Part shown: one piece after another, positions 35,888-45,836 of the stretch
Layout: each line of letters starts with the position of its first letter
Position numbering within the stretch: position 1 is the first letter of the stretch
From: Pedobacter psychrodurus
Lineage (GTDB): Bacteria > Bacteroidota > Bacteroidia > Sphingobacteriales > Sphingobacteriaceae
NCBI RefSeq assembly: GCF_004331735.1
Contig: NZ_SJSO01000013.1
Span: 1 to 64,000, forward strand
Direction: 5' to 3'
Length of the DNA: 64,000 nt
Program-made: the position numbers and the translations under genes
The notes under the pieces: generated by a model
The model's input: the letters and a program-made list of their open reading frames with translations, nothing else
What the model was told of the DNA's origin: nothing
Database searches by the model: none

Positions 35888-38800
35888 ATGAGGAAAACTT
35901 ACTTTAAGCAATTAATGCTTTTTTCGTTAACGGTATATGCTGTGTGCCCAAGTGTGGCCAATGCAAATACCATACGAGTCAAAAGCCATGTAACGGGGAA
36001 AATTGTGGTTACTAAAAATCATAGGTTAGAAGTAACAGGAACGGTGACCGATAATTTTGGTAATCCATTGTTTGGCGTAAAGGTTTCGATTAAAGAAACA
36101 GGAACCAGTGTTTCTACCGATAAGAACGGGAAGTATAAAATCAGTGCTGTAGAAGGCGATATTTTAATCTTTACGCTTAACGGCTATTTGGTAAAAGAGG
36201 TAGAAGCAAATCAGGCTTTATTGAATATTAGTTTAGGCGAGAGTCAGAAACGCCAGGCTACTACACCTGTGCTATATGGCGAACAAAGTGTAACAACCAA
36301 TCTACAATCTACTTCAACCGTTTATAACAACGATTTAATTAAGGTTCCGGTAGCTGGAATAAATAATGCATTGTCGGGCAGGCTGGCAGGTTTGTATACG
36401 CTACAAAGTAGCGGTAGACCTGGTGCCGATGGAACAAGTATTACAGTTAGGGGTAATGTACCATTGGTTTTGGTAAATGGCGTGCCGAGAGATTATCCTT
36501 CTATAGATCCTGAAGAAATAGAATCGGTAACCATTTTAAAAGATGGTTTATCTACGGTAATGTTAGGGCAGCAGTCTTCTAACAGCGTAGTGATGATAAC
36601 TACGCGTAAAGGGGAGGTAGGAAAACAGCGGATCTCGCTTACCGCTCAGGCAGGTTTACAATCGGCTATTAAATTGCCTCAACCGCTAGGCGCTTTTGAT
36701 TACGCTACTTTGTACAACGAAGCACTGGCAAATGATGGTAAGGCACCACGATATACTGCGGCTGATTTAAATGCCTGGGCAACCGGATCAGATCCTGTAT
36801 TTCATCCTGATGTAGATTGGTATGGAACTATCTTAAAACCAAATACTGTTTTTAGCCGGTATAATTTAAATACCTATGGCGGGGGCAATTCTACACGATA
36901 TTTTCTTGACGTAGATTACCTTAATCAGAGCGGTATCCTTAAACAGGATGATCAAAATACTTACAGTACCAATACCGATTATAAAAGGTACCTGGTTCGA
37001 ACCAATATCGATATTGATATTACGCCAACAACTTTATTAAACTTAAACTTATTTGGACGTATCCAAAATGGCAACCAGCCAGGTGGTGCAGGTGCCAATA
37101 CCGCGATTTTTACTACAGGTACAACGTTAGCAAATTTTGGTGGGAATAATATTTTTGCGCAATTGGCCGCTACACCCAATAATGCTTATCCTATTTTTAA
37201 TCCCAATGGATCTTTAGCCGGCAGTTCTGATTATCAAACCAATTTATGGGCAGCAACTACTCGCTCTGGTTATTTTTATAACAGTACACGCGATGTTTCT
37301 GCCGATATCTCCTTACGGAAAACCCTCGATAATGTGACCAAAGGTTTGTGGTTAAAAGCTTTGGCCAGTTTTAATACCAGTGTATCAGAAAACATTATCC
37401 GTACCAAACAGTACGCAGTTTACAAGCTGGCGAGTACCAATCCTGATGTATACCAGAAATTTGGTGTAGATGGTCAGCAGATTAATCTTTCTACCAATTC
37501 TGGGCAGAGCAGGAATTTATTTGTGGATTTTTCTGCAGGTCTAGATAAAACCTATGGCAACCATAGTATTAATGCACTTTTAAAATACAATTCGCAAAGT
37601 GCACAAACGGCCAACCAAATCCCGATGATTTTCAGTAATTTATCGGGAAGGGTAGATTATAATTATAAAGAAAAGTATTTGGCTGAGGTTGCTTTAAGTT
37701 ATAGCGGCTTAAACCGATACGAGGAGGGTAATCGCTTCGGTTTCTTTTATGGTTTTGGTTTAGGATGGAATATTGCTAAAGAAGATTTTTTAAAAGATAC
37801 CAAATGGTTAAATGCGCTTAAAGTAAGGGCCAACTATGCCTATACAGGTAATGCAAACGCTGGTTATTTTGCTTATAAGCAGTATTATGTAACAGGTGGT
37901 TCTTACAATTATGGTACTACACCAACTGCAATTACCGGAACAACAGAAGGTACCTTAGCCAATGCAAACATTACCTGGGAGAAAGCAAATCAATATAACC
38001 TCGGCATTGATGCGAGTTTGTTTAACAACAAGCTGTCGATAGCTGCCGATTATTTCAATAATGAGAATTTTGATCTGATCCAAACCAGAGGAAGAAGTTC
38101 GGCATTATTGGGTACGGCCTATCCTGCAGAAAATATAGGCATTAGCAGATATTCGGGGGTAGAGTTTGACCTGAAATACAGCAACAATATCGGCAACTTT
38201 AACTATTACATTGCTCCAAATGTTTTCTCGCTCCAAAAAATCATTCAGTATCAGGATGAGATCGATAGACCATACTCATGGATGGTTAGAACTGGGCAGC
38301 GCGAAGATCAGACCTTTGGTTATATAGCCGATGGCTTGTTTCAGAACCAGGCTGAGATTAACTCAAGCGCAAAAATACAAGGTTATAGCCCTGTGCCGGG
38401 TGATATCAAATACAAAGATTTAAATAGCGATGGCATTATCAACGAGCTTGATATTCAGTCGCTCAAGAATAATAATCCGGTCTGGTTTTATGGTTTAAAT
38501 TTAGGTTTCAGTTACAAAGGTTTCGATTTTTCTGCACTGCTACAGGGGGTTCAAAACCGTTACGTTTATGTATCGGGTTCAACAGAATGGGCATTCCAAA
38601 ATAATGGTTTAGGGCAGGCCTTTGAGCAAAATCTTGGCCGATGGACTCCTGCTACAGCAGCCATTGCCACACAGCCGCGCCTAACTATTGGTTCAAATCC
38701 TAATAACGAGGCTACCTCATCATACTGGTTGCACGATGGGAGTTACGTGCGCTTAAAAAATGTTGAATTAGGATACACACTACCCAAAACGCTAACCAAT

Positions 38801-38947
38801 AAACTAAAACTCGCTTCAATCCGCTTTTTTGTAAATGCTGTAAACGCAGTTACGTTATCGGCTTACGACAGGGTAGATCCTGAGGTTTACGGAAATGGTT
38901 ACCCGCTGCAAAGAGTGGTTAACGCTGGTTTAAATGTGAAATTTTAA
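35888..38947 (+). CDS. SusC-type TonB-dependent receptor (pair 2)
   Basis: 1019 residues from the ATG at 35888 (signal peptide MRKTYFKQLMLFSLTVYAVCPSVANA); an upstream frame start at 35777 would bury the signal. It has a regulatory-like domain (VTGTVTDNFGNPLFGVKVSIKET), plug and barrel ending LNVKF. The plug is unusual: TVRGNVPLVLVNGVPRDYPSIDPEEIESVTILKDG followed by MLGQQSSNSVVMITT replaces the near-invariant 'IYG.(R/K)(A/G).(N/G)GV(V/I)(L/V)ITT', and the VRG loop is shortened. It likely imports the uronic-acid glycan fragments made by the lyase locus. Confidence 0.94.
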   Translation: MRKTYFKQLMLFSLTVYAVCPSVANANTIRVKSHVTGKIVVTKNHRLEVTGTVTDNFGNPLFGVKVSIKETGTSVSTDKNGKYKISAVEGDILIFTLNGYLVKEVEANQALLNISLGESQKRQATTPVLYGEQSVTTNLQSTSTVYNNDLIKVPVAGINNALSGRLAGLYTLQSSGRPGADGTSITVRGNVPLVLVNGVPRDYPSIDPEEIESVTILKDGLSTVMLGQQSSNSVVMITTRKGEVGKQRISLTAQAGLQSAIKLPQPLGAFDYATLYNEALANDGKAPRYTAADLNAWATGSDPVFHPDVDWYGTILKPNTVFSRYNLNTYGGGNSTRYFLDVDYLNQSGILKQDDQNTYSTNTDYKRYLVRTNIDIDITPTTLLNLNLFGRIQNGNQPGGAGANTAIFTTGTTLANFGGNNIFAQLAATPNNAYPIFNPNGSLAGSSDYQTNLWAATTRSGYFYNSTRDVSADISLRKTLDNVTKGLWLKALASFNTSVSENIIRTKQYAVYKLASTNPDVYQKFGVDGQQINLSTNSGQSRNLFVDFSAGLDKTYGNHSINALLKYNSQSAQTANQIPMIFSNLSGRVDYNYKEKYLAEVALSYSGLNRYEEGNRFGFFYGFGLGWNIAKEDFLKDTKWLNALKVRANYAYTGNANAGYFAYKQYYVTGGSYNYGTTPTAITGTTEGTLANANITWEKANQYNLGIDASLFNNKLSIAADYFNNENFDLIQTRGRSSALLGTAYPAENIGISRYSGVEFDLKYSNNIGNFNYYIAPNVFSLQKIIQYQDEIDRPYSWMVRTGQREDQTFGYIADGLFQNQAEINSSAKIQGYSPVPGDIKYKDLNSDGIINELDIQSLKNNNPVWFYGLNLGFSYKGFDFSALLQGVQNRYVYVSGSTEWAFQNNGLGQAFEQNLGRWTPATAAIATQPRLTIGSNPNNEATSSYWLHDGSYVRLKNVELGYTLPKTLTNKLKLASIRFFVNAVNAVTLSAYDRVDPEVYGNGYPLQRVVNAGLNVKF

Positions 38948-38959
38948 TGCTGGGTTGAT

Positions 38960-39007
38960 ATGAAAGCTCAAAGGGATCAGGGAAATTCCGGGCCATGAGC
39001 GTTTCAT
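38960..39007 (+). promoter_or_regulatory. Intergenic hairpin before susD (pair 2)
   Basis: ATGAAAGCTC (38960-38969) pairs with GAGCGTTTCAT (38997-39007), leaving one bulged G. The 3' arm continues to TTTCATCACC. TTTCAT is also complementary to the ATGAAA that starts susD at 39035, so the arm could pair with either. The susC3/susD3 gap has an analogous hairpin. Confidence 0.6.
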
Positions 39008-39034
39008 CACCATTAAAAAACAAATTAGAAACAG

Positions 39035-40717
39035 ATGAAAATTAAGATAAAAGAAATAGTTGGTGTTTTAACCATTACCATCATTGGTTTTTCGGCATGT
39101 AAAAAGCCACTATACGAAACAGAGCCAACCAGTCAGGATATTACTTACGTTTTCGACAAAACAGACTCGCTGGGCATACAGGCCAAAACGTTTTTGGCAG
39201 ATATTTATTCCTATCTACCAAATGGATACAATAGAATTGGCAATGATGTATTAGATGCAGCCTCTGATGATGCGATTAGTTCATCACCAGCAAGCACCAT
39301 CGAGTATTTTGTTAACGGCCGTATTTCTGCGGTAGCTACTGTAGATAACTCTTGGGACAATAATTACAAAACCATCAGAAAGGCCAATATATTCCTGGCC
39401 AATATTGATGTGGTGCCTTTAAATCAAAAAGGATTAAAAGTGTACTGGAAATCAGAAGCCAGAATACTTAGGGCAATTGCCTATTTCGAACTGATTAAAC
39501 GTTTTGGTGGAGTACCGTTACTTGGCGATAGGGTTTTGGGGTTGGATGATAATATTCAATTACCTAGAAATACCTATGCTGAATGCCTTAAATATGTGGT
39601 TGATGAATGTGATGCTTTAAAGGCTATCGCCAGACCCGATAACACGCTGGCTGCTGATGAAGATTATGGAAGGGTTACCCAGGGTGTGGCACTTGCCTTA
39701 AAAGCAAGGATTTTATTATACGATGCCAGTCCATTAAACAATCCAACCAACGATTTAGCCAAATGGGCTTCGGCAGCACAAGCTGCTAAAGATGTAATGA
39801 GCCTGAATATATTTTCATTAACTGCGGCTTATACTTCAGTTTTTAACACGCGAAAAAATAGCGAGGTTATTCTTGCCTATCAACGAGCGGTAACTTTCGA
39901 TTTGGAGACCAGGAATGCACCAGTAGGATATACTGCTACCAATGCATCTGGTTCTGGTTACACTAGTCCTACTCAAGAACTGGTTGATGCCTTTGATATG
40001 AGCAACGGAAGAGCAATTAGCGATCCGGCCTCGGGTTACAATGCTGCAGACCCTTACACGGGCAGAGATCCACGGTTTTACAGAACTATTTTTCACAACA
40101 ACGCAAAATGGTTAAATAGAATAATTCAAACTTATGACGGCGGTTTAGATAGACCAGGAAGTGCCGTAAATGTACAAACCCGGACCGGTTATTACATGCG
40201 TAAATTTTTGAACGAAACTTTTGAAAGTGCCACTGTTTACAGTAACCAAACACACAATTTCCCGATTTTCAGGTATGCAGAAATTCTGCTCAATTATGCC
40301 GAAGCCATGAACGAAGCGGCAGATAATGCCATAAACAGAACAGAAGCTTTTAACCAGTTGAAAGCGTTAAGGTTAAGGGCTGGTATTGCGATAGGCAGCA
40401 CAGTAGGGTATCAACATGGATTAAAAACTACAATGACTCAAGCTGAAATGAGAGAGGCCATCAGGCACGAACGTAGGGTAGAAATGGCTTTCGAAGAGCA
40501 ACGTTTTTGGGATATACGCAGGTGGAAAATAGCTGGAACTGTGTTGAATGGCACTTTGCATGGCATGCAGATTATCAAAAATGCAAATGGCACATTCTCT
40601 TACACCCAAACAAATGCCCTAAATGTATCGTTCGATGCTTCTAAAATGTATCGTTATCCAATTGCAGCCAGTGAGGTGAACAAGAACAGAAACTTAACGC
40701 AAAACCCAGGCTGGTAA
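39035..40717 (+). CDS. SusD-like lipoprotein (pair 2)
   Basis: 560 residues with a lipobox IGFSACKKPLYETEP (Cys about 22). It has typical RagB/SusD helices (SEARILRAIAYFELIKRFGGVPLLGDRVL, about 140-170), FRYAEILLNYAEAMNEA and the C-terminal RHERRVEMAFEEQRFWDIRRWKIA followed by RYPIAASEV..NPGW. Binds glycan at the cell surface with the preceding SusC. It is clearly related to the pair-3 SusD, sharing the RFGGVPLLGD and RRW segments, so the two pairs probably arose by duplication. Confidence 0.95.
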   Translation: MKIKIKEIVGVLTITIIGFSACKKPLYETEPTSQDITYVFDKTDSLGIQAKTFLADIYSYLPNGYNRIGNDVLDAASDDAISSSPASTIEYFVNGRISAVATVDNSWDNNYKTIRKANIFLANIDVVPLNQKGLKVYWKSEARILRAIAYFELIKRFGGVPLLGDRVLGLDDNIQLPRNTYAECLKYVVDECDALKAIARPDNTLAADEDYGRVTQGVALALKARILLYDASPLNNPTNDLAKWASAAQAAKDVMSLNIFSLTAAYTSVFNTRKNSEVILAYQRAVTFDLETRNAPVGYTATNASGSGYTSPTQELVDAFDMSNGRAISDPASGYNAADPYTGRDPRFYRTIFHNNAKWLNRIIQTYDGGLDRPGSAVNVQTRTGYYMRKFLNETFESATVYSNQTHNFPIFRYAEILLNYAEAMNEAADNAINRTEAFNQLKALRLRAGIAIGSTVGYQHGLKTTMTQAEMREAIRHERRVEMAFEEQRFWDIRRWKIAGTVLNGTLHGMQIIKNANGTFSYTQTNALNVSFDASKMYRYPIAASEVNKNRNLTQNPGW

Positions 40718-40740
40718 TTGGAGATTTTAAAAAATGTTAA

Positions 40741-43700
40741 ATGATAACCATACCTATTATGCAAAAAATATTATATAAATTATTAATCCTTTTTATCCTT
40801 TTGCCCGGCATTTCTTTGGCGCAAACGGTTATTAGAGGAACTGTAGTCGATAATTCGGGCCCCTTACCTGGTGCTACAATTGTAGAAAAGGGTTTAACCA
40901 ACAATGGAGCGGTAAGCGATGGTGAAGGTAAATTTCAATTCACTTTAAAAGGAACCTCAAAAACGCTTATTGTCAAATCAATCGGTTATTTAACCCAGGA
41001 GGTTAATGTAGCTGGAAAAACAGTAGTATCCATCAATTTAAAGGCCGATACTAAAGGCTTGGACGAAGTTTTGGTTGTAGGTTTTGGTAAGCAAAAGAAA
41101 ATTACCAATACCGGGGCTATCAGTTCTATTTCGGCATCAGAAATTAAACAAAATCCAAGTGCGAGTATCCAGAATACCCTTGCAGGTCGCTTACCAGGTT
41201 TCACCTCACAGCAGAGAAGTGGTCAGCCAGGGGCAGATGGCGCAGCTTTCTTTATCCGCGGTGTAAGTACTTATGCAGGTAGTACCTCTCCTTTAATTAT
41301 TGTTGATGATGTGGAATATGATTATAACCAGGTTTCCGATATCGACCCCAATGAAGTAGAAACTGTTTCTATTTTAAAAGATGCTTCGACCACGGCTGTT
41401 TACGGTATTAAAGGTGCTAACGGGGTGTTGGTAATCACTACTAAAAGAGGATTAGCAGGTAAACCACGAATTAATTTAAAATCAGAGGCTGGTTACCAGA
41501 TGGATGTAAACACCCCTGAATTCTTAAATTCTTATGAGGCTAAATTATTGAACAATGAGGCACTAAGGAATTCGGGCGATTTAACCAATAAAGCTTACGC
41601 TACTGATGCAGATCTGGCAGCATACCGAGACCATACCGATCCATATGGCCACCCTGATATTGATTGGTGGAAAACCATTTTTAAACCAGGTGCCATGATC
41701 ACCAGGCAGAACCTCGATTTCCAGGGTGGTACAGAAAGTGTAAAATACTTTGTATCGGCAGGTTATTTATGGCAGAACGGTAATGTAAGAGATTTTAGTT
41801 CGGATAACGGTGTAAACAGTAATTTCTATTACAAACGTTATAATTTTAGATCGAACTTAGATATTCAGGCAACCAAAACCTTAAGTATCCGCTTAGATTT
41901 AACCGGCCGTTTTGGCGAAACCAACCAGCCTTTTAATTCACAACAAGGTAATGCCTATTATGCAAACGGAAATGGTATTGTTGGCGAAATTTACAGCGGT
42001 GGTTATTTACCACCCTGGGCTTTCCCAGTTACCAACCCAAATGGCTCGTACCCATACAATCCTTTATTAACCAATGCAAATACCAGTATTATTGGTCGTT
42101 TAGCAGAGTCAGGATATTCGAGAACTTTTGATAATGACCTGAATATTGTTTCGAGCGCCAGCCAGAAGTTAGATTTTATTACACCTGGTTTAGCAGCAAA
42201 AGTATTATTATCGTATGCAAGTGCCCAAAGTTATAGTGTAAGTGCAAGCAGGACCGCTTTACCTTATTATCTGTATAATTCAGCTACAGGTCTTTATTTG
42301 CCATTAAATGCTACACAATACCGTACGCCACCATTTTCGGCAGGATATAGCAATACCAGTATTTTCCGTACCCTAAGTACGCAATCATCTTTAAACTACG
42401 ATCGTAATTTTGGCGATCACCGTGTATATGGCTTGGTTTTGTATAACGATAACCGTGTAATTAATTCAACTACAACAGCTGATGCCAATCAAGGGCCAGG
42501 TGTGCCAACAGTAATTACAGGAACAACGCTTAGGGGGGGATACGATTACAAAAACAAATATCTGATTGAGTTTAATGCCGCCTACAATGGTACCGACCGT
42601 TTTACGGGTTCTAAAACCAAAGGTTGGTTCCCTGCTGCATCAATAGGCTGGAATATTTCTGAAGAGAAATTTTTCTCGGATAATATCAAGTTTATAGATC
42701 TATTTAAAATCAGGGCATCATATGGTATGGTGGGATCAGATGATATTGGCGGTGCTAAAAAATACCTTCAGCTTTATACACAAGGTTCTGGTTCTTACAA
42801 CTTTGGCACATCGCCTACTTCATACAACGGTATTACCGAAGGTAGCCTAGGTAACCTGGATGTAACCTGGGAGAAAGAAAAGAAACTGGATGTGGGTATT
42901 GACCTGAACATGTTTAAAGGTAAACTAAAAATTACTGCCGATTATTTCAACAACGACAGGTACGATATTTTAACCACCAGACAAAGTGTTCCCTTTACCA
43001 TTGGGGTAGGTTTACCACCGGTTAACCTGGGTAAAGTAAACAACAGAGGTTTTGATGGAGAGGTAAGCTACAACGAAAAAATTAACGATTTCTCGGCAGG
43101 GGTAAGGTTAACTTTCTCTTATGCCAAGAATAAAATCCTATATCAGGATGAAGCTCAGCCTGCTTATCCTTGGTTAGCGGCAACGGGCAAACCGATTGGT
43201 CAGTATTTTGGATGGCACTTTTTAGGTTTTTATACTGCAGCAGAAATTGCAGATCCGAATGTGGCCAAACCAACAACAGCTGTAGGACCTGGTGATATGA
43301 AATATCAGGATCTGAATGGCGATAAAATTATTGATGATACCGATAAAGGAGTAATTGGCAAACCAAATCTGCCAAACACTACCTATGGTGCAAACTTTAA
43401 TTTCGGGTATAAAAACTTTTACCTGAATGTATTTTTTCAAGGCTCATATGGTTATAGTACCCGTTTCCACTCAGAAACTATTACACCAGGAAACTCGAAC
43501 TATCAGCCGATACATTTGCAACGCTGGACACCAGAAACAGCTGCTACAGCTATCTTTCCACGATTGGGTGGTAATGCAGTAACCAACTTTCCAAATGCCA
43601 CAAACAATTTCTCTGATTTTTGGACGAGAGACAATTATTATGTGCGTTTAAAAACGGCAGAAATCAGTTATCTGTTTCCAAATGCATTGGCTAAAAAACT

Positions 43701-43869
43701 ACGCCTTTCGGCAATAAGGGTATATGCCAATGGTAACAACCTGCTTACTTGGACCAATGTAACCGACCTTTACCAGGTAGATCCCGAAAATGGAAACAGT
43801 ACCACAACGGTAATCAGTGTTTACCCAACCCAGCGCATTTATAATCTTGGATTAAATGTTACATTTTAA
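40741..43869 (+). CDS. SusC-type TonB-dependent receptor (pair 3)
   Basis: 1042 residues; an internal ATG at 40759 would also give a good signal peptide (MQKILYKLLILFILLPGISLAQ). It has a regulatory-like domain (IRGTVVDNSGPLPGATIVEKG), DEVLVVGFGKQKK as TonB-box-like segment, and a plug with FIRGVSTYAGSTSPLIIVDDVEYD and ILKDASTTAVYGIKGANGVLVITTKRG. The barrel ends YNLGLNVTF. It follows susD2 by 23 bp, making a continuous susCDCD transcript. Its plug is canonical, in contrast to that of pair 2. Confidence 0.95.
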   Translation: MITIPIMQKILYKLLILFILLPGISLAQTVIRGTVVDNSGPLPGATIVEKGLTNNGAVSDGEGKFQFTLKGTSKTLIVKSIGYLTQEVNVAGKTVVSINLKADTKGLDEVLVVGFGKQKKITNTGAISSISASEIKQNPSASIQNTLAGRLPGFTSQQRSGQPGADGAAFFIRGVSTYAGSTSPLIIVDDVEYDYNQVSDIDPNEVETVSILKDASTTAVYGIKGANGVLVITTKRGLAGKPRINLKSEAGYQMDVNTPEFLNSYEAKLLNNEALRNSGDLTNKAYATDADLAAYRDHTDPYGHPDIDWWKTIFKPGAMITRQNLDFQGGTESVKYFVSAGYLWQNGNVRDFSSDNGVNSNFYYKRYNFRSNLDIQATKTLSIRLDLTGRFGETNQPFNSQQGNAYYANGNGIVGEIYSGGYLPPWAFPVTNPNGSYPYNPLLTNANTSIIGRLAESGYSRTFDNDLNIVSSASQKLDFITPGLAAKVLLSYASAQSYSVSASRTALPYYLYNSATGLYLPLNATQYRTPPFSAGYSNTSIFRTLSTQSSLNYDRNFGDHRVYGLVLYNDNRVINSTTTADANQGPGVPTVITGTTLRGGYDYKNKYLIEFNAAYNGTDRFTGSKTKGWFPAASIGWNISEEKFFSDNIKFIDLFKIRASYGMVGSDDIGGAKKYLQLYTQGSGSYNFGTSPTSYNGITEGSLGNLDVTWEKEKKLDVGIDLNMFKGKLKITADYFNNDRYDILTTRQSVPFTIGVGLPPVNLGKVNNRGFDGEVSYNEKINDFSAGVRLTFSYAKNKILYQDEAQPAYPWLAATGKPIGQYFGWHFLGFYTAAEIADPNVAKPTTAVGPGDMKYQDLNGDKIIDDTDKGVIGKPNLPNTTYGANFNFGYKNFYLNVFFQGSYGYSTRFHSETITPGNSNYQPIHLQRWTPETAATAIFPRLGGNAVTNFPNATNNFSDFWTRDNYYVRLKTAEISYLFPNALAKKLRLSAIRVYANGNNLLTWTNVTDLYQVDPENGNSTTTVISVYPTQRIYNLGLNVTF

Positions 43870-43880
43870 TTAAAATGATC

Positions 43881-43941
43881 ATGAAACCATCATGGGCATG
43901 CTGTTTAAAAATAGTGATGAATATGCCCATGATAGCTTCAT
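43881..43941 (+). promoter_or_regulatory. Intergenic hairpin before susD (pair 3)
   Basis: A 19-nt arm (43881-43899) is matched at 17 of 19 positions by 43923-43941. The 3' arm ends CTTCATCACC, as in the pair-2 hairpin (TTTCATCACC). In both cases about 25 AT-rich bases separate it from cagATGAAA, the susD start. It is a candidate for differential SusC/SusD expression or mRNA processing. Confidence 0.65.
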
Positions 43942-43967
43942 CACCTATAAAATAAATCATTATACAG

Positions 43968-45710
43968 ATGAAAAAGAAAATTTCTATCATAGCCTTATTT
44001 GTTCTTGTAATAATCAGCTTTTCCTGTAAAAAAGGAGGCTTATTGGATGAGAGCACATTAACTACCCTAAACGAGGAAACCACCTTTGCAGATAGTATCA
44101 ATACCCAGTCGTTTTTAACACGTATTTATCAGCAGGTTGGCTTTCAGTATGATATTCAATACTTTGACGCCGGTGGGCATGCGGGTGCGGCCGACGAAGG
44201 TGTTGCAGGCCGTTACAACGGTACCCAAAATTCGGCAGTGGTTATTGCCTTTGGTCTGGTTTCTAAAAGCACAACCAATAGCGATTTTATTAGCATGTGG
44301 TCGGTTCCTTATCAGAATATCAGAAGGGTAAATGTACTTCTTCAGAATATTGGTGGGGCGCCATTAAGTGCAGCAACCAAAAAAGGCATGATTGCCGAAG
44401 CCAGATATTTAAGAGCCTGGTATTATTTCCTGTTGATCAGGGCTTTTGGAGGTGTTCCATTACTGGGCGATAAAGTTTATGATATTACCGAGGATTTTAA
44501 CTTAAAGAGATCTACCTATCAGGAGTGTGTAAATTATATTGTTTCAGAATGCGAAGCTGCAAAAGCAGATTTACCAACCAATGCAACCATTCTGCCCCAA
44601 AATTATGGTCGCATTACCCAGGGAACTTGTATGGGTTTAAAATCGCGTGTTTTATTATATGCCGCAAGTCCGTTATTTAATGGTGGTCAACTAGCTACAT
44701 CAGGCGAAGTACGTGAGCTAACAGGTTATGCTACTTACGATAAAGAACGCTGGAAAAAAGCTGCCGATGCTGCATTAGATATTATCAATACCGGTAACTA
44801 TTCTTTATATGTAGATAACGGGTTGCCAAGCGGTACAACCAATAGAAACGGATATGGTTTTTATAAGGTTTTTCAGATGCGGGTAAACAGCGAATACTTG
44901 TTTGCGGCAATGAGGGGGGCACAACGAGAGTTTGAAACTTTTTTACTGCCACAGAGCAGATCTGGTGGTTATGCCTTCACGGTAAGCCAGCAAACGGTAG
45001 ATAAGTTTCCGATGATTAATGGAAAAGCCATTAATGAAACAGGTTCTTTATACGATCCGGCCAATCCTTACGCCAACCGCGATCCCCGTTTTGCCAATTC
45101 TGTAATTTATAATGGTGCCCCATGGATTTTGAGTGGGAATAATAACGCACCGGTAAATACTTTTGTAGGTTCCGGTACAACAGATGCTGTAAGTGGGCCG
45201 CTTGGATTTAATACAGGCTATTTTCCGCGTAAATATCTTTTAGAAAACTCTACAGGGAATGGTGAGCGGTGCTGGGGGCTAATTCGATATGCCGAAATTT
45301 TATTGAATTATGCTGAAGCATTGAACGAATATAGCGGACCAGTACCTGAAGTGTATGCCCAACTAAGAAAAATTAGAGAGCGTGCTGGTATTACCGCAGG
45401 CACAGATGGTAATTATGGAATTAAGGCCAATGCAACACAAGATGAAATGCGGACCATTATTCAAAAAGAACGTGATATAGAATTGTTTATGGAAGAACAC
45501 CGCATGTGGGATGCCAGAAGATGGAAAACAGCTGCGGTTGATTTTGAAAAACCAATACGAGGCGTTAAGATTACCAAAACAGGCAATACCTATAGTTACG
45601 AATATGTAGATGTCCGTGAACATCATTTTCCAGCCAACTATGGTTTATTCCCGATGCTGGCTTCAGAAATAGCAAAAAATACAGCATTGATCCAAAATCC
45701 CGGCTGGTAA
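43968..45710 (+). CDS. SusD-like lipoprotein (pair 3)
   Basis: 580 residues with lipobox IISFSCKKGGLLDES (Cys about 20). It has RagB/SusD segments (AEARYLRAWYYFLLIRAFGGVPLLGDKVYD; IRYAEILLNYAEALNEYSG; QKERDIELFMEEHRMWDARRWKTA; C-terminal NPGW). It acts as the surface glycan-binding partner of the preceding receptor. It is the last gene before a terminator-like hairpin separating import genes from the enzyme genes. Confidence 0.95.
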   Translation: MKKKISIIALFVLVIISFSCKKGGLLDESTLTTLNEETTFADSINTQSFLTRIYQQVGFQYDIQYFDAGGHAGAADEGVAGRYNGTQNSAVVIAFGLVSKSTTNSDFISMWSVPYQNIRRVNVLLQNIGGAPLSAATKKGMIAEARYLRAWYYFLLIRAFGGVPLLGDKVYDITEDFNLKRSTYQECVNYIVSECEAAKADLPTNATILPQNYGRITQGTCMGLKSRVLLYAASPLFNGGQLATSGEVRELTGYATYDKERWKKAADAALDIINTGNYSLYVDNGLPSGTTNRNGYGFYKVFQMRVNSEYLFAAMRGAQREFETFLLPQSRSGGYAFTVSQQTVDKFPMINGKAINETGSLYDPANPYANRDPRFANSVIYNGAPWILSGNNNAPVNTFVGSGTTDAVSGPLGFNTGYFPRKYLLENSTGNGERCWGLIRYAEILLNYAEALNEYSGPVPEVYAQLRKIRERAGITAGTDGNYGIKANATQDEMRTIIQKERDIELFMEEHRMWDARRWKTAAVDFEKPIRGVKITKTGNTYSYEYVDVREHHFPANYGLFPMLASEIAKNTALIQNPGW

Positions 45711-45768
45711 AAAGTAAAGAAACAGCAGATCGATCTAAAAAAAATGGTTAGTACATCGTTAGTTTGGG

Positions 45769-45797
45769 GCCACCTTGCCCAGCTTGGTGGCTTTTTT
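45769..45797 (+). terminator. Terminator or attenuator between import and enzyme genes
   Basis: GCCACC (45769-45774) and GGTGGC (45786-45791) form a stem followed directly by six T. It lies between susD3 and the GH95-like gene, 40 bp before the latter's ATG, and would reduce read-through into the enzyme genes. Confidence 0.75.
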
Positions 45798-45836
45798 AAA
45801 TGTTAAAATTTATTATTGAAGCGTATTAAATAGAAA

